64,000 nucleotides of DNA from Plotosus lineatus (GCA_024760905.1 CM045733.1:27961501-28025500); one strand, 5' to 3'. Shown: positions 23,286 through 36,175, numbered from the stretch's first letter. Notes: generated from the sequence alone by a model not told the origin. Numbers and translations: made by a program.

Positions 23286-23501
23286 TTATTTATTAATAAG
23301 AAATGTACTTCTTACTATTAATGCAACTTCTGGTGCTGCATGGTTTTGCTCATAGCGTTGTAGTTTGATTGATACGGAGTGAGGTTCAGCTTCATGCAGG
23401 TGTTTAGGCGTCCATCTATTACGTGACCGCAGGTTGGTCTTGATGCTTTTCAGGTGTGAGAAGGACCGCTGGCGTGCGCATGTGGAGCCAAACATGGTCA
23501 A
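23286..23501 (-). pseudogene. hAT transposase C-terminal (dimerisation) remnant
   Basis: The minus-strand ORF starts MTMFGSTCARQRSFSHLKSI and continues KTNLRSRNRWTPKHLHEAEP. The FGST...C...FS.LK..KT..RSR.T..HLH pattern is the conserved C-terminal region of hAT transposases (the ZBED/SCAND3-like group). The upstream catalytic region is not intact; a 125-codon frame at 24399-24776 may be another decayed part. Not expected to be functional. Confidence 0.65.
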
Positions 23502-23727
23502 TACGACTCACATGCTACAGTGTTTATGTGACAGGAAGCACGTCCCACATAGTTGTCAACCCCTAAGATTTATAAAGAGTGAGAAACAGGGGTCTAGGGT
23601 GGCGCAGTGGTGGGGGAAGCCTCCCCAGAAATTTTTGGGTTTAAGGGTTTTTAAGAGTGATTTTAAGCCATTTCATGCAAGAACAAATTAAATAGGAGGT
23701 AAGGTAAGTCTGTTGGGTTTTTACACG

Positions 23728-24024
23728 CGAGCCTAGTGGCTCATTAGGCCGGTGCTTATCCCCGGTTTCTGTAGCGTGAAGCGACCAGGAGTTCAATTCC
23801 TCCTGGATGGCACGCGAGTCCATCGCAGGTTACCTTCCCAGTATATTTTTACTGGTGCCCATTTATACTGCTGGGTGAACAGAGGCACACTTGACACCTG
23901 ACACCAGAGACAGTTGAGACCTTGCCCAGGGGTCTTAGCACAGTGGGGGGTCTCAGTGGGATTTGAACTCACAACCTCCCGATCATGAGCCCAGCACTCT
24001 AACCACTACACCACCAGCCCCACC
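23728..24024 (-). mobile_element. tRNA-derived SINE, third family
   Basis: The minus strand begins GGTGTAGTGGTTAGAGTGCT, with B-box-like GTTGTGAGTTCAAATCCCAC. It ends near CTCCTGGTCGCTTCACGCTA and AAGCACCGGCCTAATGAGCC. It is nested in the inner hAT element. No target duplication was recognised. Confidence 0.65.
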
Positions 24025-25204
24025 AATGAAATATGAAGTGCATATTTAATAACATATTTCAAAAATAAGGTTAACTAAAGTAAAGTATTAATTGTAACAT
24101 TTCTCTTTTTTGAAGTTTTATCCAAATAATTATTCATAATAATCTTTGCAGTCTTTGCGCATAGATAGCATGTATCATATGCAGCAACTTTGCAACTACA
24201 CAATTAGTTTATAGACCGAAACTAATTAACCATGTTAACAAACCTACTCATATAGACAGCAAGTATCCTGTGCAGCAACATTGCAACAACACATGGAATT
24301 ACAAACTGAAACGTATTAACAATGTTAACAATTCTAACTAAATCTACATTTAACTAAATTAGTAAATGAAAACATAATTTGAGCAAGTTTCACAACCTTT
24401 AGTTTTTAATTGCGCGTATGTATCTGATTTTATGGTAAAGGATCCTGCAGCCAGAAGCAGAAAGAGAAGCTGTATGTTTACGTAAAAGACATAGCCAATT
24501 GCATTTGCTCGCGGAAATTACATCCTTAAAAAATAATTTAAAGAATAAATAAAATTGAGAAATAAATGTATTGATGTGTGAGATTTTAGACATCTTGCAT
24601 GAGCGATTGAGGAGAAGATGAAATGCGTGAGAGTTGTATGGTCCCAAGGCAATCAGCTGGTCTGCGGGTTTAAGTTTTTTCATTCCGTCCAATTGTGTTT
24701 TGCTTGCCAGCTCTGCTTGGCTTCTTGCACATGAGCTGATCAAACGAGGAAAATTTAACTCTTTACCCAAAAACAAATCATGCGGGCTGCATATTATCCA
24801 ATAAAACTAGAGTTTCAAGGTATCGGCCCCACACACACACACACACACTGGAGTACAGAAAGGTTAGGCTCTCCGCTGCGCGCCACAGCGACAAGTGGCA
24901 TTAAAAATAGATGTATAGATTGAAATGAGTGAGATTTATTTATGTTTTTGTTTCATTTGATGGCTTTTTTTCTGTATTTTTATTTAACGGACAGCGAAAT
25001 GATGTATTGGTTATTCTGTTAAGAAAGGCCACCTGATTTATCCGCGAGCCAGATGCAGTCATCAAAAGAGCCACGTCTGGCTCGCGAGCCATAGGTTCCC
25101 GACCCCTGAACAGACTCACGGGTGACTCATGTTGTCCCTGTGGGCGACCTGGTGCCCGTGGGCACCATGTTGGTGAGCCCTGATCTAAACACTATCCCGT
25201 ATGT

Positions 25205-26000
<796 letters not shown>

Positions 26001-26009
26001 CCGTATGTG

Positions 26010-27414
26010 CTTGCTGGGTGTATTGATCGCAATCATACAAAAAAACAAACAAAACACGATCACTTCTCAACTGTCCATACCACTAGAATTTCTGCATTCT
26101 GACCCAAAATAAAAACCTTGAAAATGTAAATGTTTAATGTAGATAAATACAATTTCTCTACACTACATAAGGCGCTAATGTCTGCAATTAGCTCATGCCT
26201 CTGGGTCATCTAAATGGTGTGTTCTTGCACAATGGAGGGGAAACTTGGTGAGGAACCCATGTGGCACATTTATCTTCAGGTTTGTGCCTGATTTATTATT
26301 CCATTGTTATAGCCAATCAGTATCAAGTCAGCAATATGGTAAAGAAAAACGGACATGAGACAGCCACCAAAGTCATATGTCTCTAGTGCTATCATCTTGC
26401 CTATGATCATTTTTGTAAAAAAGTAATAAGTAAATTGTAATCGAAAAAAAAAAGTTGTTGTTGATAGTATCAATGATGGATTCTGAGTCAACCTTTGTGC
26501 TGGGTCAAAAATCTTGTGTTCACAAACTCAAGAAATGTGATACTATATTCTGTTTATCTATTTGTAATTTGGAATAGCTTTAGCAGCTAAAGAAACATTT
26601 GGTTGAATTCTTTAGGGAAAGACACCACCCCCAAGTCCCACATCACAATATGGAGTCTGAATAACTTGCCGTTTTTATGTGCTAACACATGTGAAATAAC
26701 ATTCGCAGAATGTTAAAAGTCAGGGACCAATGAAAATCTCTCAGTCACACAAACACACACCTGCAAACCTGGAGCCGGCACGGCATCGAGATGGAGACAC
26801 CAACTCTTTGACAATCTGAAGGACTTGCATGGTCATCTGAAGGTGGAGCCAAAGACTGAATATGAGGTGGAGTCAACAGGAGGGGTACGGCACGTTGGGA
26901 TGGGCAGAACACAGGTCGCCCAAAGATCTTCAAGAGCCTCATTGCCATCATACAAAGACCGCTATATCACACGCAGGCACATACTTCCATACAGTCCACG
27001 GCTTAGGGTCAGTCTTTTTTCTTCATATCATTAGATATTAAATCCTCATTAAAATAGAAACCAGCTCCTCATTAAATTGACACCCACCTGAATTTCATAT
27101 ATAAATAAACACTTACAAAGGATGAATGCTGAGTCCTCCCGTCTGATTAGCTGCCAGTAATTAGCTATAATTAGCAGCTGTTAATCATAGACTACTAGTC
27201 CATTTGTGCAGCTCTGCAGCTTTAATGATGCAACAAGTCATGGTTTGCTGAAAAGCTCCCGTGTCCGAAGTGCGCACTGCAGCCTTGTTCACCACTGAAC
27301 ATGCAGACACGCTGCTCTCATGCCATTCTCTCCATCTTTTCATCCTAACACTGTTCTGTCTGCCGCACTCTGATGTCTTCCAGCACACCGCAGCTCTAAG
27401 CTAAAGACCAGCTC

Positions 27415-27415
<1 letters not shown>
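26010..27415. other. No gene recognised
   Basis: The 69-codon frame at 26825-27034 and the 67-codon minus frame at 27185-27388 lack known motifs. A cluster of TTAGCT/TAATTA words lies at 27145-27185. Confidence 0.5.

Positions 27416-27418
<3 letters not shown>

Positions 27419-27470
<52 letters not shown>
27419..27470. repeat. (CT)n(CA)n microsatellite
   Basis: About 16 CT units followed by about 10 CA units. Confidence 0.95.
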
Positions 27471-27471
<1 letters not shown>

Positions 27472-27716
27472 TGTCACAGTCCATCCCTGCACCCTTCTCA
27501 ATGTCCCTTCGCGCTCTCTCATCTCATTCACATACTCTCGCACACTCCCATCTCTATATTCTCTCTCCCTCACTTTTTTCTCCTCCTCCCTCCTTCACTC
27601 TAAACAAAATGGAAGTTTCCCTCTGCTTTCCACTCATCCACTTCTCCTTCCACTCTTTATATTCTTTCATTATGCATCTCCCTTTTATCACTGCTGTGTG
27701 TCTCAGTGAGAGTGAG

Positions 27717-27738
27717 AGAGAGAGAGAGAGAGAGAGGA

Positions 27739-27774
<36 letters not shown>
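27717..27774. repeat. (GA)n microsatellite
   Basis: A purine tract of GA units with a few interruptions. The Leu-Ser and Arg-Glu ORFs here are artefacts. Confidence 0.95.
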
Positions 27775-27775
<1 letters not shown>

Positions 27776-28244
27776 CTCCATATGTGCTATAATCAATTTC
27801 CCTATAATGGGCTTCATTCCCGTCCTCTCGCAGTGTGACTGAAAACAAAACTACACCACTGCACCACTGCACAAAAAGTCAATTATTACACAGCTGCTTA
27901 CTGAACATCATCTCTGCACACTGTATTAATAAAACACTAATGCAGCCACACTGAACTCTCACTTATGCTACTACCTACTGTAGTGCGAGTGCAAATAGCC
28001 CATAAATCAAACCCAGAGGAACCACACGAGTCTGAAACAACTGCTTATGCTCCAGATTTTATTTTTGTTTTCTCATGCAAGTAACAATATTCTGTACTAA
28101 AATCTCAAACAGCTCCATGCAGCAATCTAATACTCAACATCTGCCTAACTTTTCTTCCAGCTTTCAATATGCAAACTGTGCAACTGTCTTACTGTACAAC
28201 TTTCAGGATTGCCTATCCAGTGGGTTTTCTTTCTTTTTGCATAA

Positions 28245-28329
28245 GTTTGCATAAATAAGTATTCATCCCCTTGAAAAACTTTTCCCATTTTGTATTGTTT
28301 ATTCTGGAACAAAAATTAACTTAATCTTA

Positions 28330-28368
<39 letters not shown>
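28245..28368 (+). repeat. Tc1-like scrap then (ATT)n
   Basis: AAGTATTCATCCCCTTGAAA resembles the end of a fish Tc1-like family; (ATT)n follows at 28330-28368. The Tc1 assignment is weak. 28370-30055 beyond shows no certain gene; overlapping frames near 28680-29112 are discussed under rejected items. Confidence 0.4.
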
Positions 28369-30055
28369 GGATGTTTGTATAGCGCATTGATTTTAGGTTA
28401 GAAATATACATGAAATAACCCATAATGCTATAGACAATATTTAAAAAAAAATAAAATAAAAAATCAATGAACAAACAAAAAACTCACAAGAGATGTATAC
28501 AAATCTCATTGCCTACCATCCAGCAGCTACATAACACCACAACTCAAACTTTTCAGTACTGATCATCTTTTATTAGGTATGTTAAAAAGTGATACTCTGG
28601 TGCATTACTAGCCCATGTGTATACAAAATATCATTTCATTTTCTTGGAATAGCTGCCACTCAAAAAAAAAAAAAAAAAATTAACATGGTTGTCTGGCAGG
28701 CGTATTGAATATACAGATTAGATCTTCCAGGCGTACAACTAGACCATAGGGGAAACATACAGGCACCATATTGTTCCAGTCAGTCGTTTGCTTAACTGCC
28801 TCACAGATGTCTTCATGGTTCCAATCGTTGAATTGATCTTGAATATGACTGAACATAAAACCATAAATGGAAACCCCTTCTCCAGATTTTAAATGAAGCA
28901 CTCCAGCTGGCACACATTGACAGTGTGTGAGAAATACGTATGGAATAAAGCCAGTTGCCCCCAAAAGGCACATACTGTCATCTATTATCAAACAATTTCA
29001 GCAATATGACAGTGGGGCTTTACACACAAAAGCACTGCTTTGGGAAATTTTGAAAGCCATAGACATTCTGTTTTATTCGGCTTTGGAAACTGGAACTGCT
29101 AAGAGTAAATAACAGGAGCATATTTCACTAATTACTTCCTAGATATAAAATGAAGACAAGGCTTTGCCCTGCCAGGCACTAAACCTAGATCTAACATGAG
29201 CTTACACAAATGAAGTGGGAGTAAATGAAGATGAAGAAAAATCACTCTCTTATTTAAATAATTGAAGAAGTCAACAGGCTTAACTGAGATATTAATCTGG
29301 TATTGACGCAGGCCAAACACACACTGGAAAGGATCAATGTGTTTGTCTGGTGACACGGCCACTTACTATATCTATATATACAAAATATAGCTTTGCCATT
29401 ACTCCACGAAAGACAATACAGTACTGCTAATGCTAATGAAATAGTCATAAATACTTCTGTAACCGTGCAGTCTAAACTGTTGTCTAGTTCAGAGGTTGCT
29501 AACCCCAGTCCAGGAGAAGCGCTTGTCTGGCACATTATTAAGTGTTTTCCCTGATCGAATGCACATACAGCTTAAGGCCAATCATGAATATGAAGTAATA
29601 GTTAAATAAGATTTGTCAGAAGCAGGGAACCATTAAAGTGTGTAGGATCGGGACTGGGGGTCTGTGATTTAGTTGGGTTATTTATTTGATTGGTTTTTAA
29701 ACAAGTATAACTAATTACAATTAACAGTGGCTATACTTGCTACTGCTGTTGTCCTGTGACCTTTCACTTGCTTCATTTTTAACAACCATTCAGATTTTTT
29801 TCTCCCATGATTAGCAAAAATTCTCTCTTTTTTCCACTCTAATATTCATTCATCAATTCTTTTTTGTTCACATCAATCAGATCCTGTGTATTGGATCTTT
29901 GCAATCATTAACAATAATTATTCCTGATATACCCTTTCTAGTGCAATAATTCAATATTTCATTCTCTCAACAGCACTTATTTGTCATACAATTAATGTTG
30001 GTCCACTAATGTGATTAGTCAAGGAGTGCTCCAAGAATATACAGTATTTCAAGAA

Positions 30056-30340
30056 CAGGGATCCCTCACTTTCCACGGTTAAGTGGGACTGAGATCCCCC
30101 CGCAACCGCCCAATTCTGCAAAGTAGAATCAACCCCCCAACCCCCGACTGACGTATACATACATGTGTATATAATATCAATAAATACATATTGAACACTA
30201 TAAATGCTTATAACAATTAAACATTCAAAAATAATGCATAAGATGTAAATAAAATATAAATACACACACATACAGACACACGCATGTACACAGATACGCG
30301 TGCACACACTCAGATGCGCACCTTACGTAAAATGTAAGTA
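30056..30340. mobile_element. pogo-type MITE, CAGGGATC family, right end missing
   Basis: It starts CAGGGATCCCTCACTTTCCA and continues with GACTGACGTATACATACATG and TATAATATCAATAAATACAT, as in the copy at 56609. It ends in a CA-rich region. 30345-31015 beyond shows no gene. Confidence 0.65.
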
Positions 30341-31019
30341 GTTTTGCAGGAATGTACAAATTAGCATACGGATGTAAGCTCAGGAAGAAGGCTAACCAAC
30401 CAACATGATATCAGTGGGTGGGTCTTCCTCAGAATTTCTTGCTATTAAAAAAGGAGGCCGAAAGCTAAAGGTCCATGTCTTTATGTCTATGGCTGAATCA
30501 CAGTCATGCTGTTAAAGTCCACTCGTTTCTGTGATATTGATTAATTATCATTGGTCTCTGAAGTATATAAAAACGGAATAAGGTTTATAGAGCATTTCAC
30601 TCTCATCAGCGTAGGAATTGGTGATATTTTACACACAGTACATCAAAGTCTATATACATCACAAGCCCAGCGAGAAAGCAGAAGAATCACTGATTAATGG
30701 TAGGAAGCAGAAAGTGCAAAGTTTTCTGAGGGAGGATAGATGATAGTGTCGAGTAGTTCCTGCTGAGGAAATGAACACTAAAATTTATGGGTTTACCAAA
30801 ATGACTGTTATCTACACACAATGCTAAAAACTGAAGTGTTGTGAATTCTGGAGCATCTTCCCGCCAGTCTGATTTGCGGTCCCTGTTATTATTGTACTGC
30901 TTTTTTTATCCTGTCTTTTCTTTCAAAGGTTTAATTTGAATGTCGACGTATACACAGATAACTACGGAACAGAAGATAGGGAAGCTCGACTTTTATAGTG
31001 AATGCTAAGAAGTAAAGTA

Positions 31020-31752
31020 CCGTATTTTGCAGATTAGAATGGTGTACTGGATTATAAGGCGCAATATCAATGAATGATCATTGAACAGTCTATTTTCACA
31101 CATAAGGTGCATCAGATAATAAGGTGCATTAAGAGAAACAAGTCAGGTACGTCAAACGTAATTCAACTCATTAACAATAACTCTCATCATTGTTCAGCTG
31201 TAACACAAAATATAAAATAGTACACTTCACAGTAACTCTCAGCATTGTTCAGTTGTAACAATACAAAATAATAAACTCACTTTTTCAGTTCATTCCTCTT
31301 TCACAAATCCATCAAATTCTTCATCTTCAGTGTCTGAGTTTAAAGGTTGCACGGTGTCGACATAAATCCCGGATCCCTCGATCTTATGACCTGTTAACAC
31401 CAATATCTAGCAGTTGGAGTTCTTTGGTTAATCCGCTCAGAATGATGGCAAGCTCCAAATTAATTTGCTTCACTTTGCTTTTTTGATGATATCAGTGAGA
31501 TGGGCGCCCATGGAGTCGCAGATCAATAAGGACAGAGATTTGTGGAAAAAGCCTCCGCGTCTCTTGACATAAACCTCTGCCAGCCACTCACGTATTGCTT
31601 AGCAAGTCATCTGACCACGGTAGCCATAAAGCTCCAACAATCCATCAAATGGTGCAGCTTTGTCAATACATAGGGCACACCAGATTGTAAAGCTCACCGT
31701 CAATTTTTGAGAAAAAAGGATTTTAAATGCAACTTATAGTCCAAAAATATGG
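31020..31752 (-). mobile_element. pogo-type transposon, ATAAGGCGCA family, copy 1
   Basis: TA-flanked; the ends read CCGTATTTTGCAG and, reversed, CCATATTTTTGGACTATAAG. GGATTATAAGGCGCA lies just inside. On the minus strand near 31290-31345 it encodes DTEDEEFDGFVKEE then stop, the acidic C-terminus of the JRK/Tigger-like transposase of this family. The DDD core is missing. Related copies are 43663-45969 and 57187-57628. Confidence 0.75.
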
Positions 31753-31852
31753 TACTCATTAGATCTCTTAACATTTTTTGCCTAGTTTTCCTTACTTGAC
31801 AAAGTATGTATCCTGATTGATTTCTACCAAAAAAAAGCAGAAGCCGCTATAT

Positions 31853-31960
31853 TACATAAGAATCTGAATCAGAATACAGTACTTTATTGATCCTGGAGGA
31901 AATTGTATAAAATACCCACTCAATACATACTGCTTTCTTTTTACATTGCTTTTGCAGTTT
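31853..31960 (-). mobile_element. LINE 3'-end fragment
   Basis: CTGAATCAGAATACAGTACTTTATTGATCC is the reverse of a common fish LINE 3' terminus (GGATCAATAAAGT...). It is short and 5'-truncated, followed by a poly-G run at 31976-31990. Confidence 0.5.
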
Positions 31961-32137
31961 AAACACAAACAAGGTGGGGGGGGGGGGGGGAGCTGGAAAC
32001 ACACAGTACCATCACTCTGCCTTAAGCACAGCATCAGGTCTAATAAATAAACAGTGAGTGCCATTAATAAAGTGAGGCTAATCACTCTCCTTTAATAATT
32101 CACAATAAAGGGAGCCTTAGAGTTATAAGTTCAAGTA

Positions 32138-32138
<1 letters not shown>

Positions 32139-32190
<52 letters not shown>
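32139..32190. repeat. (TG)n microsatellite
   Basis: About 25 TG units. 32191-33012 beyond shows no recognised gene. Confidence 0.95.
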
Positions 32191-32191
<1 letters not shown>

Positions 32192-33012
32192 CATTATTTG
32201 AGAAGCACAAGATGAAGCATTTTGTTGTTTACCCACAATATATGAAAAGGTAGGACTAGGAAAGATAATTGTAAATACTGCAGTTACAGCACATCGATAG
32301 AAGAACACAAAAGTAGGAGAATGATTTCAGCCGATTTTGTAGCTGCATAGAGGAGCACTACATAAACACCCAAAGCCAATACTCATGAGGCCATTCACTA
32401 CTCAACCAAAAGAAAAAAAAAGAAAAAATACACTCATATTTTGTGAGACTATCTTTATCCTTGAATATGGAGCATAATCACGATGGCACTGTTGTTACAG
32501 TCTGTCAGGTCATGGCTCAGAAATGTGTCGATGAAATGTTCAATATTTTAAGAAAACCTTTAATCATAAAACAAATGCAGAGACAGAAATTAATTATTTC
32601 AAAACTACTAGCAACACAAGAAATGTCGAAAAAATATATTTCATGGGAGTAAATCAGTAATCCAACAAAGCCATATATATCCTGGCTTTTCTTTTCGATT
32701 TTCATTTCATGCTCCATCATATGTACAGTCTAAAGAAGCTCAAAGTTCTTCTATCATGTTTTCATTTGTAAAGCAAAGAGGTTAAGCATTGTTGTAGTAA
32801 TTGGCTCCTAGCATTCCTGAGGGGCCATCAATGCGTCACCCAGGTAACACCGCACACATCACTTAAAGTTATGGCTGTGAAGAGGTGAGGAGTCTGTGTA
32901 TCCTGACCAATAAGTTACTCTGGCAGCAGTGAAGTCATTCCTCAACTGTATTACTATAAAACCCCTCATATGATCCAGGGGACATTTATAGTCTCAGGGA
33001 CACATGTTAATT

Positions 33013-33243
33013 TGTGAGGCGTTCCACCGAATGCAGGCGATTGTTGCAACTGACGTATGGTGCTTGTGAGACAAAGTGCAACTCATCCAGACTTCCGATC
33101 TTTCAAGTGAGCAAGTGCATGTTGAATACTTGTTTGGTACTCAACCTTCACTTGCTCACTTGAAAGATCGGAAATCCGGATAAGCCGTGCATTGTCTCAC
33201 AAGCACCATACGTCACTTGCGACATTCGGTGGCGCGCCTCACA
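33013..33243. mobile_element. Palindromic MITE, arms about 105 bp
   Basis: The left and right halves are near reverse complements. Both read inward TGTGAGGCG, CCACCGAATG, TGACGTATGGTGCTTGTGAG, TTTCAAGTGAGCAAGTG, separated by about 15 bp. There is no coding content. A 4-bp ATTT may flank it (33010-33013 and 33243-33246), but the superfamily cannot be fixed. Confidence 0.8.
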
Positions 33244-33865
33244 TTTATGAAGACGCTGACATAGCTGTCCTGATGATACAACTAAGGCAACTAATGATTA
33301 TTTAATAATCAATGAATCATTCAATTATTTTTTCGATTGATCGATTAATCGCAAAGAACGCAAACATTTTTAAATTTCCATTTCTATATTCAAAAATAGA
33401 CCATTTGTTTTCAATTTACCAGTCCACATGTGAGTAACTGAGTGCATATCTAGTAATTTGTTCATTCTGTGACAGGAAGTTAATCATAGTTCAACATATT
33501 CATATATATATATATATATATACATAAGATAAGATACAGCTTTATTAATCTCACAATGGAGAAATTCACCGTTACAGGCTCTTGAGGTACCATCAGTAGG
33601 GCGTGCAAAAATAGATACATATACAAACATACACACATACATATATATTATATAAGTAAATAAATAAATAGATACATAAATAGTATAAATTAATAAACAA
33701 TAAAAGAAAAGAAGGGAACGGCTTTGTAGACTGGCCTATATTCAAGTGTACATGTATCTGAGTGCAGAGTAGATGGGTTGATATGCTTCACAGTCAGTGG
33801 GGTAGATGTGGTTGATTAAAGTGCACGGGGTTTTTATTGCACATAACCGGTATTTTCACAGACAG

Positions 33866-34385
33866 TTACAAAGTGGCGTTGTACAGTCTGACAGCGGTGG
33901 GAATGAACGACCTGCGGTAGCACTTCTTACTGCACTGAGGATGTCTCAGTCGTCCACTGAAGGAGCTACTCAGCTTCTCTACAGTCTGGTGCAGTGGGTG
34001 AGAGCTGTTGACCAGGATGGATGTGAGCTTTGCTACCATCCTCCTCTCACTCACCTCCTCCACAGAGTCCAGTGGACAGCCTAGGACAGAGCTGGCCCTC
34101 CTGACCAGCTTGTTCAGTCTCTTTCTGTCCCGCTCTGTGCTGCCCGGGGCCCAGCAGATGGCAGCGTAGAGGATTACAGAGGCTACCACAGAGTCGTATA
34201 AAAAGTCCTGAGCAGAGGTCTGCATACTCCGAAGGACCTAAATCTCCTCAGAAGGTGGAGGCGACTCTGGCCCTTCTTGTACAGGGCGTTGGTGTTGTGG
34301 GACCGGTCCAGTTTATTGTTAAGGTGAACGCCCAGGTATTTGAAACTGTCCACTGTCTCAATGTCCTGTCCCTGGACGTTCACTA

Positions 34386-34436
<51 letters not shown>

Positions 34437-35010
34437 CGAGTGCTTCTTCTGAAGTCGACCACCATCCCCTTCGTCTTTCTAGTGTTCAAGCACAGGTGGT
34501 TGCGCTCACACCAGTCCACGAAGTCAACGATAACCGACCGGTACTCCAGCTCGTTCCCCTCTGACACACGGCCCACGATGACGGAGTCGTCCGAGAACTT
34601 CTGGAGGTGGCAGCTGTCTGTGCTATATATGAAGTCCGAGGTATAAATGTTGAAAAGGAAGGGTGAGAGGACGGTGCCCTGCGGTGCCCCCGTGCTGCAG
34701 ACTACCACCTTTGACTTACAGCCGCGCAGCAGCACGTACTGTGGACGGTTAGTAACGTAGTCGATAATCCAGGCAGCAAGATGCCCGTCCACTCCCACGT
34801 CCTCCAGCTTCCCCCGCAGACGTGCTGGCCTGATGGTGTTGAAGGCGCTGGAGAAGTCAAAGAACATGACCCTCACAGCGCTACCAGCGATCTCCAGGTG
34901 GGTGAGTGCCCGCTGCAGAAGGTAGATGACGGCGTCTTCTACCCCGATGTTGGGCCTGTAAGCAAACTGCAGCGGGTCTAGGGTGGGGCTCAGGTGGGGC
35001 TCTCCTCACC
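33866..35010 (-). pseudogene. LINE ORF2 reverse transcriptase, frameshifted
   Basis: In order on the minus strand: LQFAYRPNIGVEDAVIYLLQ (frame 2, about 34900-34975) and VRVMFFDFSSAFNTIRPARL (motif A). Then CSTGAPQGTVLSPFLFNIYT (motif B) and HLQKFSDDSVIVGRVSEGNE (motif C, here SDD). Next come WCERNHLCLNTRKTKGMVVD, FKYLGVHLNNKLDRS and RRASSVLGCPLDSVEEVSER, ending YRRSFIPTAVRLYNATL and a stop. At least three frame changes and a (CA)n expansion (34387-34435) break it. The FSDD active site is usual for this group. Confidence 0.85.
34387..34435. repeat. (GT)n inside LINE coding sequence
   Basis: About 24 GT units lie within the former ORF2 between the post-RT segment and MNVQGQDIETVDSFKYLG. The insertion is absent from the conserved reading of this LINE type. 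Confidence 0.9.
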
Positions 35011-35186
35011 TGGTCTGATGTGAGGGAGAGGGGTGGCTGGGGTGGGCTGCAGAGTGAGGGGGAGTTTGATCTACGATTTTTCTCCCAGTACACATGGGCG
35101 GTTATTAGACATAAGATAAAAAAAAAAAAAAAACTAAAAAAACAAAACACACACACACACACACATATATATATATCCTCGAAAGT

Positions 35187-36175
35187 TCCTCAGTCATTCC
35201 ATCATCTTCCGTGTCCTTCCGTACGATTCCGAAGGTATTCCTCCTCTTCTGTCAGACCAAAATCTTGTGCAAACGTGCTTTTGAACATGTTCAAAAGCAC
35301 ATTCACGGAAAAATTTTCCGACAGAGTCATCTGATCTGCTTTTCTGCAGAATACATGCGGAACATTTGCGGAATGGTTGCGAATAACACGGAAGACTTGC
35401 GAAACACTCAAGGAAGTCACTTCCATTATGAATTATTCCAGTTCATTCACGTTATTTTTTTCTGTTTTCCTGTTCATGTAATAAAGTTTTAAAGTGATCA
35501 TCCCTGTGGTTTAGACTTGGTGCATGGTTTTTAGTCTGGAATGATTTATTGAGGTGCAAATAAAAGGAACGTATTGACATTATTGATATTCAACATATTA
35601 ACATAAGTTAAATTTTAAATTTCTTGTAAATTATAAACACACATAAGATGCACATAAGAAACATATGGTAAATTACCAACATATGTTACATTTTAAATTT
35701 ATTGTACATTATAAACATATAAATTATAAATATATGGTTTGAATGAGAGAATGAACTTCCTTGGTTGATTCCGTGTATTTACAGCCGGAATCAGGAGTAA
35801 ATCCTTTGATCTTTGCCGATTTTTCCTCGTTGAAAAGTGGTTACGCCGGGTATTCCTCAGTCATTCCTTAGTGTGTACTGCCGTAGTCGTTCCTCGAGTG
35901 TTCCGTGCTTTCCGTGAACATTCCGTGAATTATCCGAAGGTCTTCCTTTGCAATCTGCACTGGTTCCGAAGGTAATCCGAACACTTTTAAGCATGTATTC
36001 CAACATTGTACCGCGGTCTTTCCGTGTCTTTTCTGCACATTCCGTGAACGTTCCAAAGGTGTTCCGAAGGTACAATTTTCCATAGGTTTTTGACCTATTG
36101 TCCGTGTAAAAATGCTGAAGCTCCTCCGTAGAGTCTGTTCCGCCCCTTTCCGCCATGATCATTGCATTCCGCACT
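35187..36175. repeat. TTCCG-dense block of unknown origin
   Basis: The 5-mer TTCCG or its complement recurs every 10-25 bp in 35187-35410 and 35850-36175, far above expectation for this AT-rich window. TTCCGTG and TTCCGAAGG are the commonest extensions. TTCCTCAGTCATTCC occurs at both 35190-35204 and 35854-35868. The orientation flips around the palindrome at 35275-35300. An AT-rich spacer (35420-35850) has no such motifs. Minus-strand ORFs (35857-36174; 35202-35426) share LRN...RND-like strings but match no family I know. Confidence 0.7.
35275..35300. repeat. Perfect 26-bp palindrome
   Basis: The half-site GTGCTTTTGAACA is followed immediately by its reverse complement, with no spacer. It lies at the point where the surrounding TTCCG motifs change orientation. 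Confidence 0.95.

Larger units (their letters stand above)
23133..25108 (-). mobile_element. hAT-type transposon (inner), decayed, family member A
   Basis: The termini read TAGGGGTCAGGAACCTTTTTG and, reversed, CAGGGGTCGGGAACCTATGG. A hAT C-terminal transposase remnant lies on the minus strand (23286-23501), and a SINE is nested at 23728-24024. The flanking octamers do not match, so the duplication has decayed or the ends are rearranged. Internal sequence is shared with 25205-26000 and 58580-59217. Confidence 0.75.
22976..25182. mobile_element. hAT-type transposon (outer) with perfect 8-bp duplication
   Basis: ATCTAAAC at 22968-22975 is repeated at 25183-25190. The termini are CAGGGGTCACCGACTTTTTT and, reversed, CAGGGCTCACCAACATGG. 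Its own DNA is only about 155 bp at the left plus about 75 bp at the right; the middle is a second hAT element (23133-25108). The left end also has GAGAGCTACTTCTTGGGTAC, typical of fish hAT MITEs. Confidence 0.85.
33523..35025 (-). mobile_element. L2/CR1-superfamily LINE, 5'-truncated
   Basis: The 3' end carries GTGAATTTCTCCATTGTGAG, ATTAATAAAGCTGTATCTTA and a short TATCT tail. Upstream lies ORF2 with a readable reverse transcriptase (see 33866-35010). The 3' UTR includes an AT-rich microsatellite-like stretch (33600-33700). It is truncated within the reverse transcriptase near 35025. Confidence 0.85.

Noticed and set aside
26825..27034. 69-codon plus-strand frame as a gene
   Set aside because: No recognisable domain and no splice evidence; kept only as an unresolved region.
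28680..29112. Overlapping frames on both strands (103 codons minus, 61 codons plus)
   Set aside because: No motif, no splice context, no codon bias visible; antisense overlap suggests chance openness.
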